From: Candidatus Kouleothrix ribensis | GTDB lineage: Bacteria; Chloroflexota; Chloroflexia; Chloroflexales; Roseiflexaceae | NCBI GenBank assembly: GCA_016722075.1 | Contig: JADKGW010000002.1 | Coordinates: forward strand, 496,001-560,000 | Direction of reading: 5' to 3' | DNA length: 64,000 nt | Shown: piece after piece, positions 46,668-55,848 of the stretch | Numbering within the stretch: the first letter of the stretch is position 1 | Layout: each line of letters starts with the position of its first letter | The notes under the pieces: generated by a model | What the model saw: only the letters and a program-made list of their open reading frames with translations | What the model was told of the DNA's origin: nothing | Database searches by the model: none | Made by a program: the position numbers and the translations under genes

Positions 46668-49171
46668 CTCTGCGCCAACCACTGTTCTTGCTCTTGCTCT
46701 TGCTGCTGCCAGGGCTGGCACTGCTGTGGCACCGCCGTGGCATGCGCGTGCGCCCGGCAGCGCTGGCGCTACGCCTGGTCATTCTGGCGCTGATCATCGT
46801 GGCGCTGGCCGACCCACTGCGCGGCCGCGCGGCGCCGGCCGGCGACATGCTGATCGTGCTGCTCGACCAGTCCGACAGCCTAGGCGACACCGGCAAGGCC
46901 GCGCTGCGCGCCCAGGCCGATGCGCTGGTGCGCGCGAACGGCGAGCAAACCCGCGTGATTGCCTTTGGCGCCGCGCCACAGGCCGGTGCGAGCACGCCCA
47001 TCCGCGCCGACAACACCGACATCGCGGCCGCGCTGGCGGCGGCGCGCGGCATGCTCAGCGGCACCGGCAACCGCGTGCTGCTGCTGTCCGACGGGGTCGC
47101 TACCCGCGGCGACGCACTGGCCGCCGCCCAGGCGCTGGGCGTGCCGGTCGATACGCTGGCCTACACGCCGGCCGCCCCACCCGAGATCTGGGTCGCGGCG
47201 GTGGAAGCACCCCAGACGCTACGTGTCGACGAAGAGTTCGCGGTGACGGTGGTGGTGGGCAGCAGCGCTGCGGCCACGGCCCGGCTCGAGCTGCTCGAGG
47301 GCCAGCGCCAGCTGGCCACGCAGAACATCACGCTGCAGGCTGGCGAGAACCGCTTCAGCTACCAGGATCGGGCCGGTGCGGCCGGGGTGATGCGCTTCCG
47401 CGCGCTGGTGAACGGCCAGCCCGACACCTACACCCAGAACAATAGCGGCGCGGCAACCGCGCTGGTGGCGCCCCAGCCGCGCGTGCTGCTGCTCGCGAGC
47501 CAGCCAGGCGGCAGCGGGCGGCTCGGCCCGGCGCTGCGGGCTGCCGGCATACTGGCCGATGTGCGCACTGCCGCCGAGCTGCCGGTGCAGCTCTCGGCGC
47601 TCGAGCAGTACGAGGGCATTGTGCTAGTCGATGTGCCGGCTGGCGATCTATCGCTCGACCAGATGGCCACGCTACGCGAGTTCGTACGCAGCGAAGGCCG
47701 CGGGCTGGTGGCCACCGGCGGGCGCGCCAGCTTCACGCTAGGCGCCTACAAAGACACGCCGCTCGAAGAGCTGCTGCCCGTGCTGATGGATCCGCCGCCG
47801 CGGCCTGAGCGGCCACCGGTCACGCTGCTGCTGATCGTCGATCACTCGCTCAGCATGGGCAGCACCTCGGGCATCTCGAAGCTCGACATGGCCAAAGAGT
47901 CGGCCCTGCTGGCGACCGAGTCGCTGCGCAAGGACGACCGGATCGGCGTGCTGGCGTTCGACGACACGCAGTATTGGGCGGTCGATTTCCAGGCGCTCGG
48001 CACCGGCCTGAGCCTGGGCCAGATCCAGGAGCAGATCGGCGCGATCGCGCTGGGCGGCGGCACCGACATCTGCGCCGCGCTCGATCTAGGGCTGAGCCGG
48101 CTCGCGCAGCAGCCGGGGAACGTGCGCCACGCGGTGATCATGACCGACGGCCAGTCGTTCCGCAACAACCGCTGCGGGCCTTACCCCACGCTGATCGAGC
48201 GTGCGCGCGCCGACGAGATTACGCTCTCGTCGATCGCGATCGGCGCCGACGCCGACACCGAGCTGCTGCAGAACCTGGCGCGCTGGGGTGCCGGCCGCTA
48301 TCACTTCGCGGCCCAGCCGGCCGACATCCCGCGCCTGACGCTGATCGAGAGCCAGATCGCCAGCGCCGAGCCGCAGATCGAGGGTGAGTTTCGCGCGCAG
48401 CTCCAGGCTGCCCACCCGCTACTGCGCGACTTCACACCCAACCAGATCCCACGGCTGGGCGGCTATGTCGGCACCACGATCAAGCCGGCCGCCGAGCTAG
48501 TGCTCAAATCGCCCGAGAACGACCCGGTGCTGGCGGCCTGGCAGTACGGCCTGGGCCGCGCGGTGGCCTGGACGCCTAGCGCCGAGGCGCCGTGGGCCGC
48601 CGACTGGCCGAACTGGCCCGACTATGGCAAATTCTGGGCGCAGATCATTCGCTACACACTGCCCGAGCCCGACAGCGGGCCGCTGCAGGTGCGCGCCACG
48701 CCACACGGCGATGCGGTAACGATCGCGGTCGACGCGCTCGCCGCCAGCGGGGAGCCGATCGACCTGGCCGATACCAGTGCCACAATCACACTGCCCGACG
48801 GCTCGGCGCGCAGTATTCCACTACGCCAGGCTGCGCCGGGCCATTACACCGAAGACGTGACCCTGACGCGCGACGGGGCGTACGCGATCGAGATCACCCT
48901 GCGCAAAGACGGCCTGGCGCGTGCGGCCGCCACCGGCTATGTGCAGGCGCCCTCGGCCGAGTACACACCGGCGGAGGGCGGCGCCGGCCTGCTGGCCCGC
49001 ATCAGCGCCGGCACCGGCGGCCAGGTGCTGGCCAGCCTCGACGCTATAGCCGTGCCGGCTGCGGCCACGCCCGGCGGCCCGCGCGAGCTGTGGCCCTGGC
49101 TGCTGCTGGCGGCCGCGCTGCTCTGGCCGGCCGAGATCGCCCTCCGCCGCGGCTGGCTGCGCCGGGCCTGA
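46664..49171 (+). CDS. Large membrane protein with two VWA-like domains and a GATase1-like domain
   Basis: An 835-residue protein. Two N-terminal helices (LFLLLLLLLPGLALLW and LALRLVILALIIVALADPL) precede a first VWA-like domain with LLDQSDSLGDTG. Next is a glutamine-amidotransferase-like Rossmann domain (EGIVLVDVPAGDLSLDQM, GRGLVATGGRASFTLG), then a second VWA domain with a full metal site, LIVDHSLSMGSTSG, and VIMTDGQSFRNN. A beta domain and a C-terminal helix (LWPWLLLAAALLWPAEIAL) close it. This architecture matches the large BatA-like partner that ends such operons. Its ATG overlaps the upstream TGA. Substrate unknown. Confidence 0.88.
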   Translation: MTLRQPLFLLLLLLLPGLALLWHRRGMRVRPAALALRLVILALIIVALADPLRGRAAPAGDMLIVLLDQSDSLGDTGKAALRAQADALVRANGEQTRVIAFGAAPQAGASTPIRADNTDIAAALAAARGMLSGTGNRVLLLSDGVATRGDALAAAQALGVPVDTLAYTPAAPPEIWVAAVEAPQTLRVDEEFAVTVVVGSSAAATARLELLEGQRQLATQNITLQAGENRFSYQDRAGAAGVMRFRALVNGQPDTYTQNNSGAATALVAPQPRVLLLASQPGGSGRLGPALRAAGILADVRTAAELPVQLSALEQYEGIVLVDVPAGDLSLDQMATLREFVRSEGRGLVATGGRASFTLGAYKDTPLEELLPVLMDPPPRPERPPVTLLLIVDHSLSMGSTSGISKLDMAKESALLATESLRKDDRIGVLAFDDTQYWAVDFQALGTGLSLGQIQEQIGAIALGGGTDICAALDLGLSRLAQQPGNVRHAVIMTDGQSFRNNRCGPYPTLIERARADEITLSSIAIGADADTELLQNLARWGAGRYHFAAQPADIPRLTLIESQIASAEPQIEGEFRAQLQAAHPLLRDFTPNQIPRLGGYVGTTIKPAAELVLKSPENDPVLAAWQYGLGRAVAWTPSAEAPWAADWPNWPDYGKFWAQIIRYTLPEPDSGPLQVRATPHGDAVTIAVDALAASGEPIDLADTSATITLPDGSARSIPLRQAAPGHYTEDVTLTRDGAYAIEITLRKDGLARAAATGYVQAPSAEYTPAEGGAGLLARISAGTGGQVLASLDAIAVPAAATPGGPRELWPWLLLAAALLWPAEIALRRGWLRRA

Positions 49172-49225
49172 CCGCATGGGGCCACGGGGTTGTTGCGCTT
49201 CCCAATGCGCTGCATACCAACCGCT

Positions 49226-50752
49226 TTACAGCCGCACCACGCCGGCCTGCACCAGCGCACCAAACGCGATCACCAGCCCGGCCACGGTGACGAACCCGGC
49301 ACTGGCGATCGGCAGCGCCCGCAGCAGCCGGCCATCGGTTGGGAAGCGCTCGAACAGCCGCCGCGCGTACACCAACAGCAGGCCGATCCCGGTCAGCACC
49401 CCCGCCAGCCCGACGCTAAACGCCACGATCAGCAGCATGCCGAAGGCGACGCGGTGCAGCGCAATTGCGCTAAGCAGCACCACCAGCGCCGATGGGCACG
49501 GCAGCAGCCCGCCCGAGATCCCCAGCGCCAGCAGGCCGCGCCATGTCACCGGCTGGCCGTCGGCGCCGGGCGGCATATGGCTGTGCCCATGCGGCCCATG
49601 ATCGTGGCCATGCCCATGATCGTGGCCGTGGTTGTGATCATGATCGTGATCATGGCGATGAGCGTGGTCGTGCGCATGCCCATGCTCATGATCGTGGCTA
49701 TGAGCGCCGCGCTTGAAGAAGCCGGCCAGCCGGCTGCGAAACAGCATCAAGCCGATGCCGACCACCAGCACGCCGCTGATCAGCTCGAGCCAGGGGTACA
49801 GCTGCTCGGGCAGGATGTAGTTCGAGATCCACAGCGTCACGAAGCCCAGCGCGAACACGCCGGCCGTATGGGTAATCGTGGTCGTCAGGCCCAGGAAGAT
49901 CGCGTGGCGCGCGGTGCCGCGCGCACCCACCAGGTACGCCGCGACGATCGTCTTGCCGTGGCCGGGGGTAAGCGCGTGCCCCGCGCCCAGCAGCAGCGCC
50001 AGCAGCAGCGCCAGCCCGATCGCGGCCGGGGTCAGCTCGCGCGCGGCGATCAGGTTGGCGAACTGGTCGGGCATGCGCGCGCCGGCAGGCTGGGCGGCCT
50101 GCAGCTGCTGCATGGTATTGCCGCCGGCCACGCCGAAGGTGGCGCTGGCGTGGGCCTGGCGCACATCGAGCGGGCTGCTGAGCATGTCTTGTGGGTAGCT
50201 GCGCAGCTCGTCGCTCTGATCGCTGGCGGGCACGCTCGCGTCGCTCAGCGCCACCCCCTCGGCCGCGCGGATCACGATCTCGCGCCAGCCGATCCGCTCG
50301 GCAAAGTTGTCGTCGCGGTACTCGATCACGGCCGGCTGCGTGGTGTCGGCCAGCCGGGCCTCGAGATCGAGCTGCAGGCGTAGTGTCGGCAGGCCGCCCT
50401 GGCCGGCGGGGAAGCTGAGATCCTGGGCAAGCGGCCGCAGCTCGAGCGGGCTGCCGTTCGCGCGCAGCTGCAGGCCGGCCAGCAACACCGGCACCTGCCG
50501 GCCCAGGTAGGCCGCGCGCTCGGCGTCACCAAGCTGGCCGTCGCCGCTGGTGTCGATCGCCTGGCGCTCCTGGAAGGCCGGGATCTCGGCCATATCGACC
50601 AGGTAGCGCACCCGCACGGCTGCCGGCCCAACCTCTACGCGGCTATACTGGCTGACGGTGAAGTTACCGAGCGGGTGCGCCGAGGCGCGAGCGGGCGCCA
50701 CGGTTAGCACCAGCACAATCGCGATCAGCAGCGGCATGAGCCATCGTCTCAT
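49226..50752 (-). CDS. NicO/RcnA-family nickel/cobalt transporter with His-rich loop and EF-hand
   Basis: A 508-residue protein. A signal peptide (LMPLLIAIVLVLTVAPARA) is followed by an extracytoplasmic domain of about 210 residues beginning HPLGNFTVSQYSRVEVG. This domain contains a canonical EF-hand loop, DTSGDGQLGDAE, at 67-78. The NicO membrane part shows LGAGHALTPGHGKTIVAAYL, a signature metal-binding helix, and GISGGLLPCPSALVVLL. Between helices lies a His/Asp/Gly-rich loop of about 45 residues (HDHDHDHNHGHDHGH-type). Transport of Ni or Co, probably efflux, is the family function. It follows the TPR and DUF4331 genes on the same strand. Confidence 0.9.
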   Translation of the reverse strand: MRRWLMPLLIAIVLVLTVAPARASAHPLGNFTVSQYSRVEVGPAAVRVRYLVDMAEIPAFQERQAIDTSGDGQLGDAERAAYLGRQVPVLLAGLQLRANGSPLELRPLAQDLSFPAGQGGLPTLRLQLDLEARLADTTQPAVIEYRDDNFAERIGWREIVIRAAEGVALSDASVPASDQSDELRSYPQDMLSSPLDVRQAHASATFGVAGGNTMQQLQAAQPAGARMPDQFANLIAARELTPAAIGLALLLALLLGAGHALTPGHGKTIVAAYLVGARGTARHAIFLGLTTTITHTAGVFALGFVTLWISNYILPEQLYPWLELISGVLVVGIGLMLFRSRLAGFFKRGAHSHDHEHGHAHDHAHRHDHDHDHNHGHDHGHGHDHGPHGHSHMPPGADGQPVTWRGLLALGISGGLLPCPSALVVLLSAIALHRVAFGMLLIVAFSVGLAGVLTGIGLLLVYARRLFERFPTDGRLLRALPIASAGFVTVAGLVIAFGALVQAGVVRL

Positions 50753-50818
50753 TATCTTCCTCTTTATTTCAGTTCGCGAGGCCAGCTGGCTGGCTTTAGC
50801 CTGCGGCAGCGCGGAGCC

Positions 50819-50842
50819 GTTGCAGGTTGGCAGGCTGCAGGG
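50819..50842. repeat. Short GCAGGTT repeat
   Basis: Three imperfect GCAGGTT-type units in the 203-base gap between the TPR and NicO genes; the same unit as at 6062-6186. Confidence 0.7.
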
Positions 50843-50955
50843 TGCTACCCTTCAAACGGGCCACCTGCACCATGCGACCGGAATGGCTACGCTCAACATA
50901 AGTGAGCCACATGGTAGCTACCTGCCCGAGGCAACACCCCAGGGCGCCCACCCAA

Positions 50956-52293
50956 TCACCGGCTTGCCGCAGCCGCACCGAGCGATGCGAGCACCTGGCG
51001 GGCCTGCGCGGCCAGCAGCGGCGAAAAGTGTGGGTTGAGCGTCAGCGCCGCATCAAGCCACTGGCGCGCGGCCGCGTGGTCGCCCTGGGCCTGCGCGATC
51101 ATGCCGGCGTGAAACAGCATCAGCGCGTCCTGGGTGCCTAGCCGCAGCGCCTCGTCGGCGTAGCCGCGCGCCTCGGCCGGCCGGCCGGCCTTGTACAGCG
51201 CCCAGGCCAGCGTATCGGCGGCCTTGATGCTCGGGCGGCGGGCGTGCGCGGCGCGCGCCAGCGCCACAGTCGCGGCCGGGTCGCCGCCGTGGTCGGCGTC
51301 GAACAAGGCCAGCTCGAGGTCGGTGTCGACCCCGTTCGATTTGAAGAGCTGCTGCATGGCCCGCACCAGCTCGTACTGCTGCGCGGCGCCAGCCTGGTCG
51401 CCACCGGCCTGGTAGAGCTCGCCCAGGCCAATCACGAACTCGGGCAGCGGCATCCGCGCAATCGCGCGCTGGTACAGCTCTTTCGCGGCGGCCGGGTCGC
51501 CCTGGGCGGCGCGCACGCGGGCCATGCCGGCCAGCGCATGCACGTAGTCGGGCAGCAGAGTCAGCGTTGCCTGGTACTGATGCTCAGCCGCAGCCAGGTC
51601 GCCCCTGGCGAAGAAGAGATTGCCGAGCTGCACGCGCACCCAGGCGCTATTCTCGGTGGCCGGGCCACCGGCCCGCACCGCCGCCTGCATCATCTCGATC
51701 GCGCCGTCGAGATCGCCGTGCAGCTCGCGGGCGTACGACACGCGGCTGAACGAGCTAAGGTCGGGCCGCATGTCGATCATGGTCTGCAATGTATCGACGG
51801 CCGGCTGGTACTGGCCCAGCTCGATCTGCGCATCGGCGATCACGCCATACACACGCGGCACGCTGGGGTTGAGCGCGCGAGCGCGCTGGCCGAGCGCAAG
51901 TGCATCGTGGAACTGGTGGCGCGCGTTGGCCAGGGTGCCTGCGCCAATCAGTGCCTCGACATTCTGCGGGTCGCGCGCGAGCGCCGCGTTGATCGCCGCC
52001 TGGGCCTTGGCGTAGTAGGTCGGGTCGCCGATGTCGCGAGCCTTCTGGAGGTAGGCGGCGCCCAGCACGGCGTAGCTCTGCACGTCGTCGGGGTTCTGCT
52101 GCACGCGCTGCTGGTAATCCCAGATCAGCTGGTCGGTCTTGTCGACCGGGCGCTGCGCGGCGGCGGCCTGCAGCTGCTGGGCGGCCAGCGTGGGCGGCTG
52201 GCGGGCGTACCCACGCCACACACCATACGCAGCGGCCGCGCCAATCGCGAGCGCGAGGGCCAGCAGGGTTATTTTTAGCAATACTGGGCGCAT
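50956..52293 (-). CDS. Membrane-anchored TPR protein
   Basis: A 445-residue protein. The N-terminal anchor is LLKITLLALALAIGAAAAYG. The remainder is a series of about nine TPR motifs, for example QSYAVLGAAYLQKARDIGDP, ALIGAGTLANARHQFHDALA, VRVQLGNLFFARGDLAAAEH and DTLAWALYKAGRPAEARGYA. It probably scaffolds protein assembly on the outer face of the membrane. ATG 52293 (MRPVLLKI) is chosen for AGGAAG upstream. In similar clusters a TPR gene lies beside DUF4331 and metal-transporter genes, as here; the joint role is not established. Confidence 0.85.
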   Translation of the reverse strand: MRPVLLKITLLALALAIGAAAAYGVWRGYARQPPTLAAQQLQAAAAQRPVDKTDQLIWDYQQRVQQNPDDVQSYAVLGAAYLQKARDIGDPTYYAKAQAAINAALARDPQNVEALIGAGTLANARHQFHDALALGQRARALNPSVPRVYGVIADAQIELGQYQPAVDTLQTMIDMRPDLSSFSRVSYARELHGDLDGAIEMMQAAVRAGGPATENSAWVRVQLGNLFFARGDLAAAEHQYQATLTLLPDYVHALAGMARVRAAQGDPAAAKELYQRAIARMPLPEFVIGLGELYQAGGDQAGAAQQYELVRAMQQLFKSNGVDTDLELALFDADHGGDPAATVALARAAHARRPSIKAADTLAWALYKAGRPAEARGYADEALRLGTQDALMLFHAGMIAQAQGDHAAARQWLDAALTLNPHFSPLLAAQARQVLASLGAAAASR

Positions 52294-52337
52294 GGGCTTC
52301 CTCATATTGTGTGTTTTGCGGGCGGCTCTGCCCCCGC

Positions 52338-52492
52338 TGGGAAACCGTGCCGGTTTCCCAGACCCTTCCGCAATGCATCCAAACCGAGCTACAACGACAT
52401 CAACTCATGCCTCGTCGATCAACAACCGGATCTCATTCATTCAATTTTGCTACCGCTAACAATCGTTCGGGCTGCCCGAAGGCATGCACGCA
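52338..52492. repeat. Composite dispersed element, copy D (155 bp)
   Basis: It begins with the palindrome TGGGAAACCGTGCCGGTTTCCCA split over 52338-52360, then ACCCTTCCGCAATGCATCC. It ends with the 38-base block shared with copy C (34 of 38 identical, 52455-52492). The middle part is diverged but of similar length. Confidence 0.75.
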
Positions 52493-52564
52493 CAGCAGCA
52501 CAACCTGCGATCACATCCATTACGGGGTCCGGGGCGTAGCCCCGGCGGCGAGGTGCAGGAGGCC

Positions 52565-52890
52565 GGCGGCGGCCTCCTGCCGCAGGGCGCGGGGGCGCGT
52601 AGCCCCCGATTGCCACCCTCGCGGGGCGGCGGGGCGCGTAGCCCCCAACATCCACCCTGGCGGGGCGGCGGGGGCGCGTAGCCCCCGACATCCACCCTCG
52701 CGGGGCGCGGGGGCGCGTAGCCCCCGATTGCCGCCCTCGCGGGGCGGCGGGGCGCGTAGCCCCCGATTGCCACCCTGGCGGGGCGGCGGGGGCGGCGTAG
52801 CCCCCAACATCCACCCTCGCAGGGCGCGGGGGCGCGTAGCCCCCGACACCCGCCCTCGCGGGGCGCGGGGGCGCGTAGCCCCCGACACCC
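52565..52890. repeat. GC-hairpin tandem array (about 39-base units, eight copies)
   Basis: Eight units contain GGGGGCGCGTAGCCCCC, a 6-bp stem with a GCGTA loop. The linkers end in CACCCTCGCGGGG or CACCCTGGCGGGG. Because the unit is a multiple of three, frames on both strands stay open with periodic GGYAPPRPAR-like translations. These have no ribosome site and are not taken as genes. The rest of the 612-base gap holds copy D and the TPR gene leader. Confidence 0.88.
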
Positions 52891-52905
52891 ACACACCCTA
52901 AGCCC

Positions 52906-54405
52906 TTACTTGATCGGCGGCGTGGTGGTGCTGCCGACCGCGTGGTGATCGTGCTCGTAGCCCTGGTGCGGCGTGCCGACGTAGGGGAACGCGCTCAGGA
53001 ACGGCTTGTCGTTGGCATTCACGCCATCGCCCACCAGGTTGTTCGGGCTGTTGTTCGGCAGGCCAAACAGGCTGTTGAGCAGGCTGCCGTAGCCGTCGGC
53101 CACCGCGCGCAGCTCGATGTCGGTCACGTCGTCCTCGAGCCGGCGGCCGTTCGGGAAACCGGCCAGGTCGCCGTTGAGCACGCCCAGCACGTCGCCCTTG
53201 CCGACTGCGGCGGTCGGCGCAATTGCGGTGTTCAGCCGCAGCAGGTCGGCCGGGGTCTTGCCGGTGAAGTTCAGGTTCTTGCCACCCGGCAGCGGCACGC
53301 CGGTGAGCAGGATGAGCGACAGGTCGGTGCGGCCGGTGGTGCGCGCCGGGGCGCCGCCCAGGCTGCCGAGCGCCGTGCCATACAGCAGATTGACAATCCC
53401 GGCCAGCTCGGGGTTCTCATAGTTCTTGAGGAACTGCTTGTCGCCGGCGGGATCGCTGGCGTTCCAGTAGTCCTTCTTGCCCAGCGGAATGATCACCTCG
53501 TTGATCAGCGGGTTGCCCAGGCGCGAGACCTGCACATACTTGCCCGAGTTCTGCACGCTGCCATCGCTGCGCAGCACGCGGCGGCTCTGGCGGCTGGCGC
53601 TGGCGTAGATGCCGATCACGGCCACCGGGTCATCGGCGTTTTTGGCCAGCTTGCCGGTGCGGGTCAGGTCTTTGATCGGCACCTGGATGGCGATCGTGTG
53701 CGTGTTGTAGCCGCCCACGCCATCAACGCCGGGGGCCGCGTCGAGCGGCAGCAGGTGCGCGCCGTTGAACGGCCGCAGGCCGGCCAGGTCGAAGATCGAG
53801 CCCAGGTCGACGAAGAACGGGTCGTCGCGCTGGCCGGCAAACACCATCACGTTGTCGGAGATCCTGCGCACGGCGGCGGCTGCCAGCGCCTCGTAGTTCG
53901 GCGTCGAGCGCGGGCCGACGTTCACCGGCGGGGTTGGGATGTTCTCGCCGATCGTGCTGGATTTGCCGTTCTTGATGCGCGTGACATCATAGTACTGCGG
54001 CATGTTCCAGTCTTTGTCGTCGAGCGAGTCGATCGGGCCAGTGTTGTACAGGAAGGTGTTCGGGTTGCGCAGCTTGGTGCGGAAGCGGAACTGGTAGGTG
54101 ATGTCTTCCTTGGCGTCGCCGCTATTGTCGATCTTAATCTCGTAGAGCACGTCGTCGTCGAACGCAGCGAAGTTCGGGCCGCCGGCCGGCTCTTCGAGCG
54201 GGATGTAGTTGGCGACGATCGTGACGGTGTCGGGCTTGTCGGGGCTGACGAATGCGTATAGGTCGGTGTTGTCGGCGCCGGGGTCTTTGCTGATCAGCGG
54301 TGCCTCGCGGTGGCTCGACGCGCGGGTGGCGGCCGGCGCGAGCGTTATAAGCAGCGCGAACACGCCCACCAGTGCGAAGATTGATAGCATTACCTTACGT
54401 TTCAC
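52906..54405 (-). CDS. DUF4331 family secreted protein
   Basis: A 499-residue protein from GTG 54405, which has AAGGAG at 7-8 bases. The signal peptide is VMLSIFALVGVFALLITLAP with cleavage before SSHREAP. The DUF4331 hallmark SSHREAPLISKDPGADNTDL is followed by YAFVSPDKPDTVTIVANYIP, YEIKIDNSGDAKEDITYQFR and, near the end, LEDDVTDIELRAVADGY. This family is extracytoplasmic; its function is unknown, and it often co-occurs with ECF sigma factors and TPR genes, as here. The protein ends with HDHHAVGSTTTPP, which might bind metal. Confidence 0.92.
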   Translation of the reverse strand: MKRKVMLSIFALVGVFALLITLAPAATRASSHREAPLISKDPGADNTDLYAFVSPDKPDTVTIVANYIPLEEPAGGPNFAAFDDDVLYEIKIDNSGDAKEDITYQFRFRTKLRNPNTFLYNTGPIDSLDDKDWNMPQYYDVTRIKNGKSSTIGENIPTPPVNVGPRSTPNYEALAAAAVRRISDNVMVFAGQRDDPFFVDLGSIFDLAGLRPFNGAHLLPLDAAPGVDGVGGYNTHTIAIQVPIKDLTRTGKLAKNADDPVAVIGIYASASRQSRRVLRSDGSVQNSGKYVQVSRLGNPLINEVIIPLGKKDYWNASDPAGDKQFLKNYENPELAGIVNLLYGTALGSLGGAPARTTGRTDLSLILLTGVPLPGGKNLNFTGKTPADLLRLNTAIAPTAAVGKGDVLGVLNGDLAGFPNGRRLEDDVTDIELRAVADGYGSLLNSLFGLPNNSPNNLVGDGVNANDKPFLSAFPYVGTPHQGYEHDHHAVGSTTTPPIK

Positions 54406-55070
54406 GTTTTTGCTCCTTAGTGCATTGTTAAGCTTGATACTGGTCTGCTGCGAAGTATCATCATCACTCCCCACTCAATGTTGCCGATCACCCCCTTTCC
54501 ATAGTTAAGGCATATGCAGCATGCTATTTACAGGCAATGCGGTGGCCAGGCCAGCGTTTCGGGGCCGCTCGCCAGTAGCGCCCGGATGCATCGCGCAATA
54601 GCTGCGATCGATTGAATGAGCGCCCAATCAGCCCTGGCCCGGCATTTCGCCGCATATCGGCTGCACATTATTCAGTTTTTCGCGGGTTCTGCCCTACTAT
54701 GCGCAGTGCGCCGCTGCGTTGGATGTATCCGGCCAGGCAATTGGCCAATCGCCTCGGCCAGCGATCACCGTGCGGGCCTGGCTGCTGCCTGCCCAACACC
54801 GCTTCGGGGCATAATGGCTGCAACCGCAGGTAGCCCGCGCCGCCCAAAATAAGGGCCGAGTAGGACTCGCGCAAGACCACGCTACGAACGTGCCGCTACA
54901 CTAACGTCAGTCAACCAGCCGGCACTGTAATCCCAAACAATCCACCGCACGTCCTGCCGCACCAATGGCAGAAGTCGCTCTGGGGCTGCGACGTGCAGAA
55001 AGGCAGGTTTTCCATGCAGAATGCGGTAGCGATCCGGCCGGCAATCAGCCGCACAGGAGGAAAGCAGCGC
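54406..55070. other. Divergent intergenic region, no gene seen
   Basis: About 665 bases between the DUF4331 gene and the ECF sigma gene. Short frames near 54610-54850 lack ribosome sites and recognisable content. The region should hold both promoters, but none could be assigned with confidence. Confidence 0.4.
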
Positions 55071-55661
55071 GTGGAATCAACCCGATATACAACGGCCGAT
55101 CACGATCCGCTCATAGGCGCGGCGTCGGATACAGAGCTACTCGCGTGGGTGTGCCGGGGCGAAGAGCCTGCGCTCGGCGGGCTGTACGATCGCTACCACC
55201 GCCTGGTCTACTCGATCGCCCTGCGGATCGTCGGCGAGCGCGAGCAGGCCGAGGAGGTGGTGCAGGATGTCTTTCAGGCGGTCTGGCAGTCGGCCGGCGG
55301 GTTTCAGCCAGGCGGGAGTGTGGCAGCCTGGCTGATCGGCATCGCGCGGCACCGCGCGATCGACGCGACGCGCTCGCGGCGGTTTCGCGCCCGCGCCCGC
55401 GAGGATCAGCTCGACGAGGCGCAGGTGGCGCACGCGGCCCCTGCCGCCGAGAGTGATGCCGAGGTGCTGATCGTGCGGGCGACGGTGCGCGCGGCGCTGG
55501 CCGAGCTACCCGCAGCTCAGCGCCAGGCGATCGAGCTGAGCTACTACGGCGGGCTAAGCCACGCCGAGATCGCCGATCGGCTGGGCGAACCAGTCGGCAC
55601 CGTCAAATCACGCATGCGGCTGGGGCTGCTGAAGCTGCGCGATCTGCTCAAGGCCGAATAG
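55071..55661 (+). CDS. ECF-family RNA polymerase sigma factor
   Basis: A 196-residue sigma factor. Region 2: LGGLYDRYHRLVYSIALRIV, EQAEEVVQDVFQAVWQSAG and WLIGIARHRAIDATRSRR. Region 4: LAELPAAQRQAIELSYYGGL followed by SHAEIADRLGEPVGTVKSRM. GTG 55071 is chosen because AGGAGG stands about 10 bases upstream and the length is then typical; ATGs at 54993 and 55014 would add an unconserved tail. It is divergent from the DUF4331 gene, which it may control. No anti-sigma gene is next to it. Confidence 0.9.
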   Translation: MESTRYTTADHDPLIGAASDTELLAWVCRGEEPALGGLYDRYHRLVYSIALRIVGEREQAEEVVQDVFQAVWQSAGGFQPGGSVAAWLIGIARHRAIDATRSRRFRARAREDQLDEAQVAHAAPAAESDAEVLIVRATVRAALAELPAAQRQAIELSYYGGLSHAEIADRLGEPVGTVKSRMRLGLLKLRDLLKAE

Positions 55662-55671
55662 CTCGTGCGAT

Positions 55672-55766
55672 GTGCAGGTTCGCAGGTTCGCTACGCACGA
55701 CGCACGACGCACGACGCACGACGCACTACAGACACAGGCAGGTTGCAAGTTCGCAGGGTGCCTCCT
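55672..55766. repeat. Heptamer repeats GCACGAC and GCAGGTT variants
   Basis: Four and a half perfect GCACGAC units (55695-55726) are flanked on both sides by GCAGGTTC-type units. All are 7- or 8-base repeats of the same style as at 6062-6186. Confidence 0.85.
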
Positions 55767-55782
55767 GACTCCTGCCTAATCC

Positions 55783-55811
55783 TTGCCGGCGCAGCCAGAA
55801 CATGCTAGGAT
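55783..55811 (+). promoter_or_regulatory. Candidate promoter of the two-component system
   Basis: TTGCCG (55783-55788), 17-base spacer, TAGGAT (55806-55811). The start would be near 55818, some 30 bases before ATG 55849. Confidence 0.5.
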
Positions 55812-55848
55812 TGTCGGGCAGTTGTATAGTCAGGCTACGAGCGAGCGA

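Noticed and set aside
52565..52890. Possible CRISPR array
   Set aside because: Units are contiguous with no unique spacers and no cas genes are nearby.
52437..52896. Minus-strand frames with periodic GGYAPPRPAR translations
   Set aside because: Open only because the array unit is about 39 bases, a multiple of three. No ribosome site, and frames are open on both strands alike.
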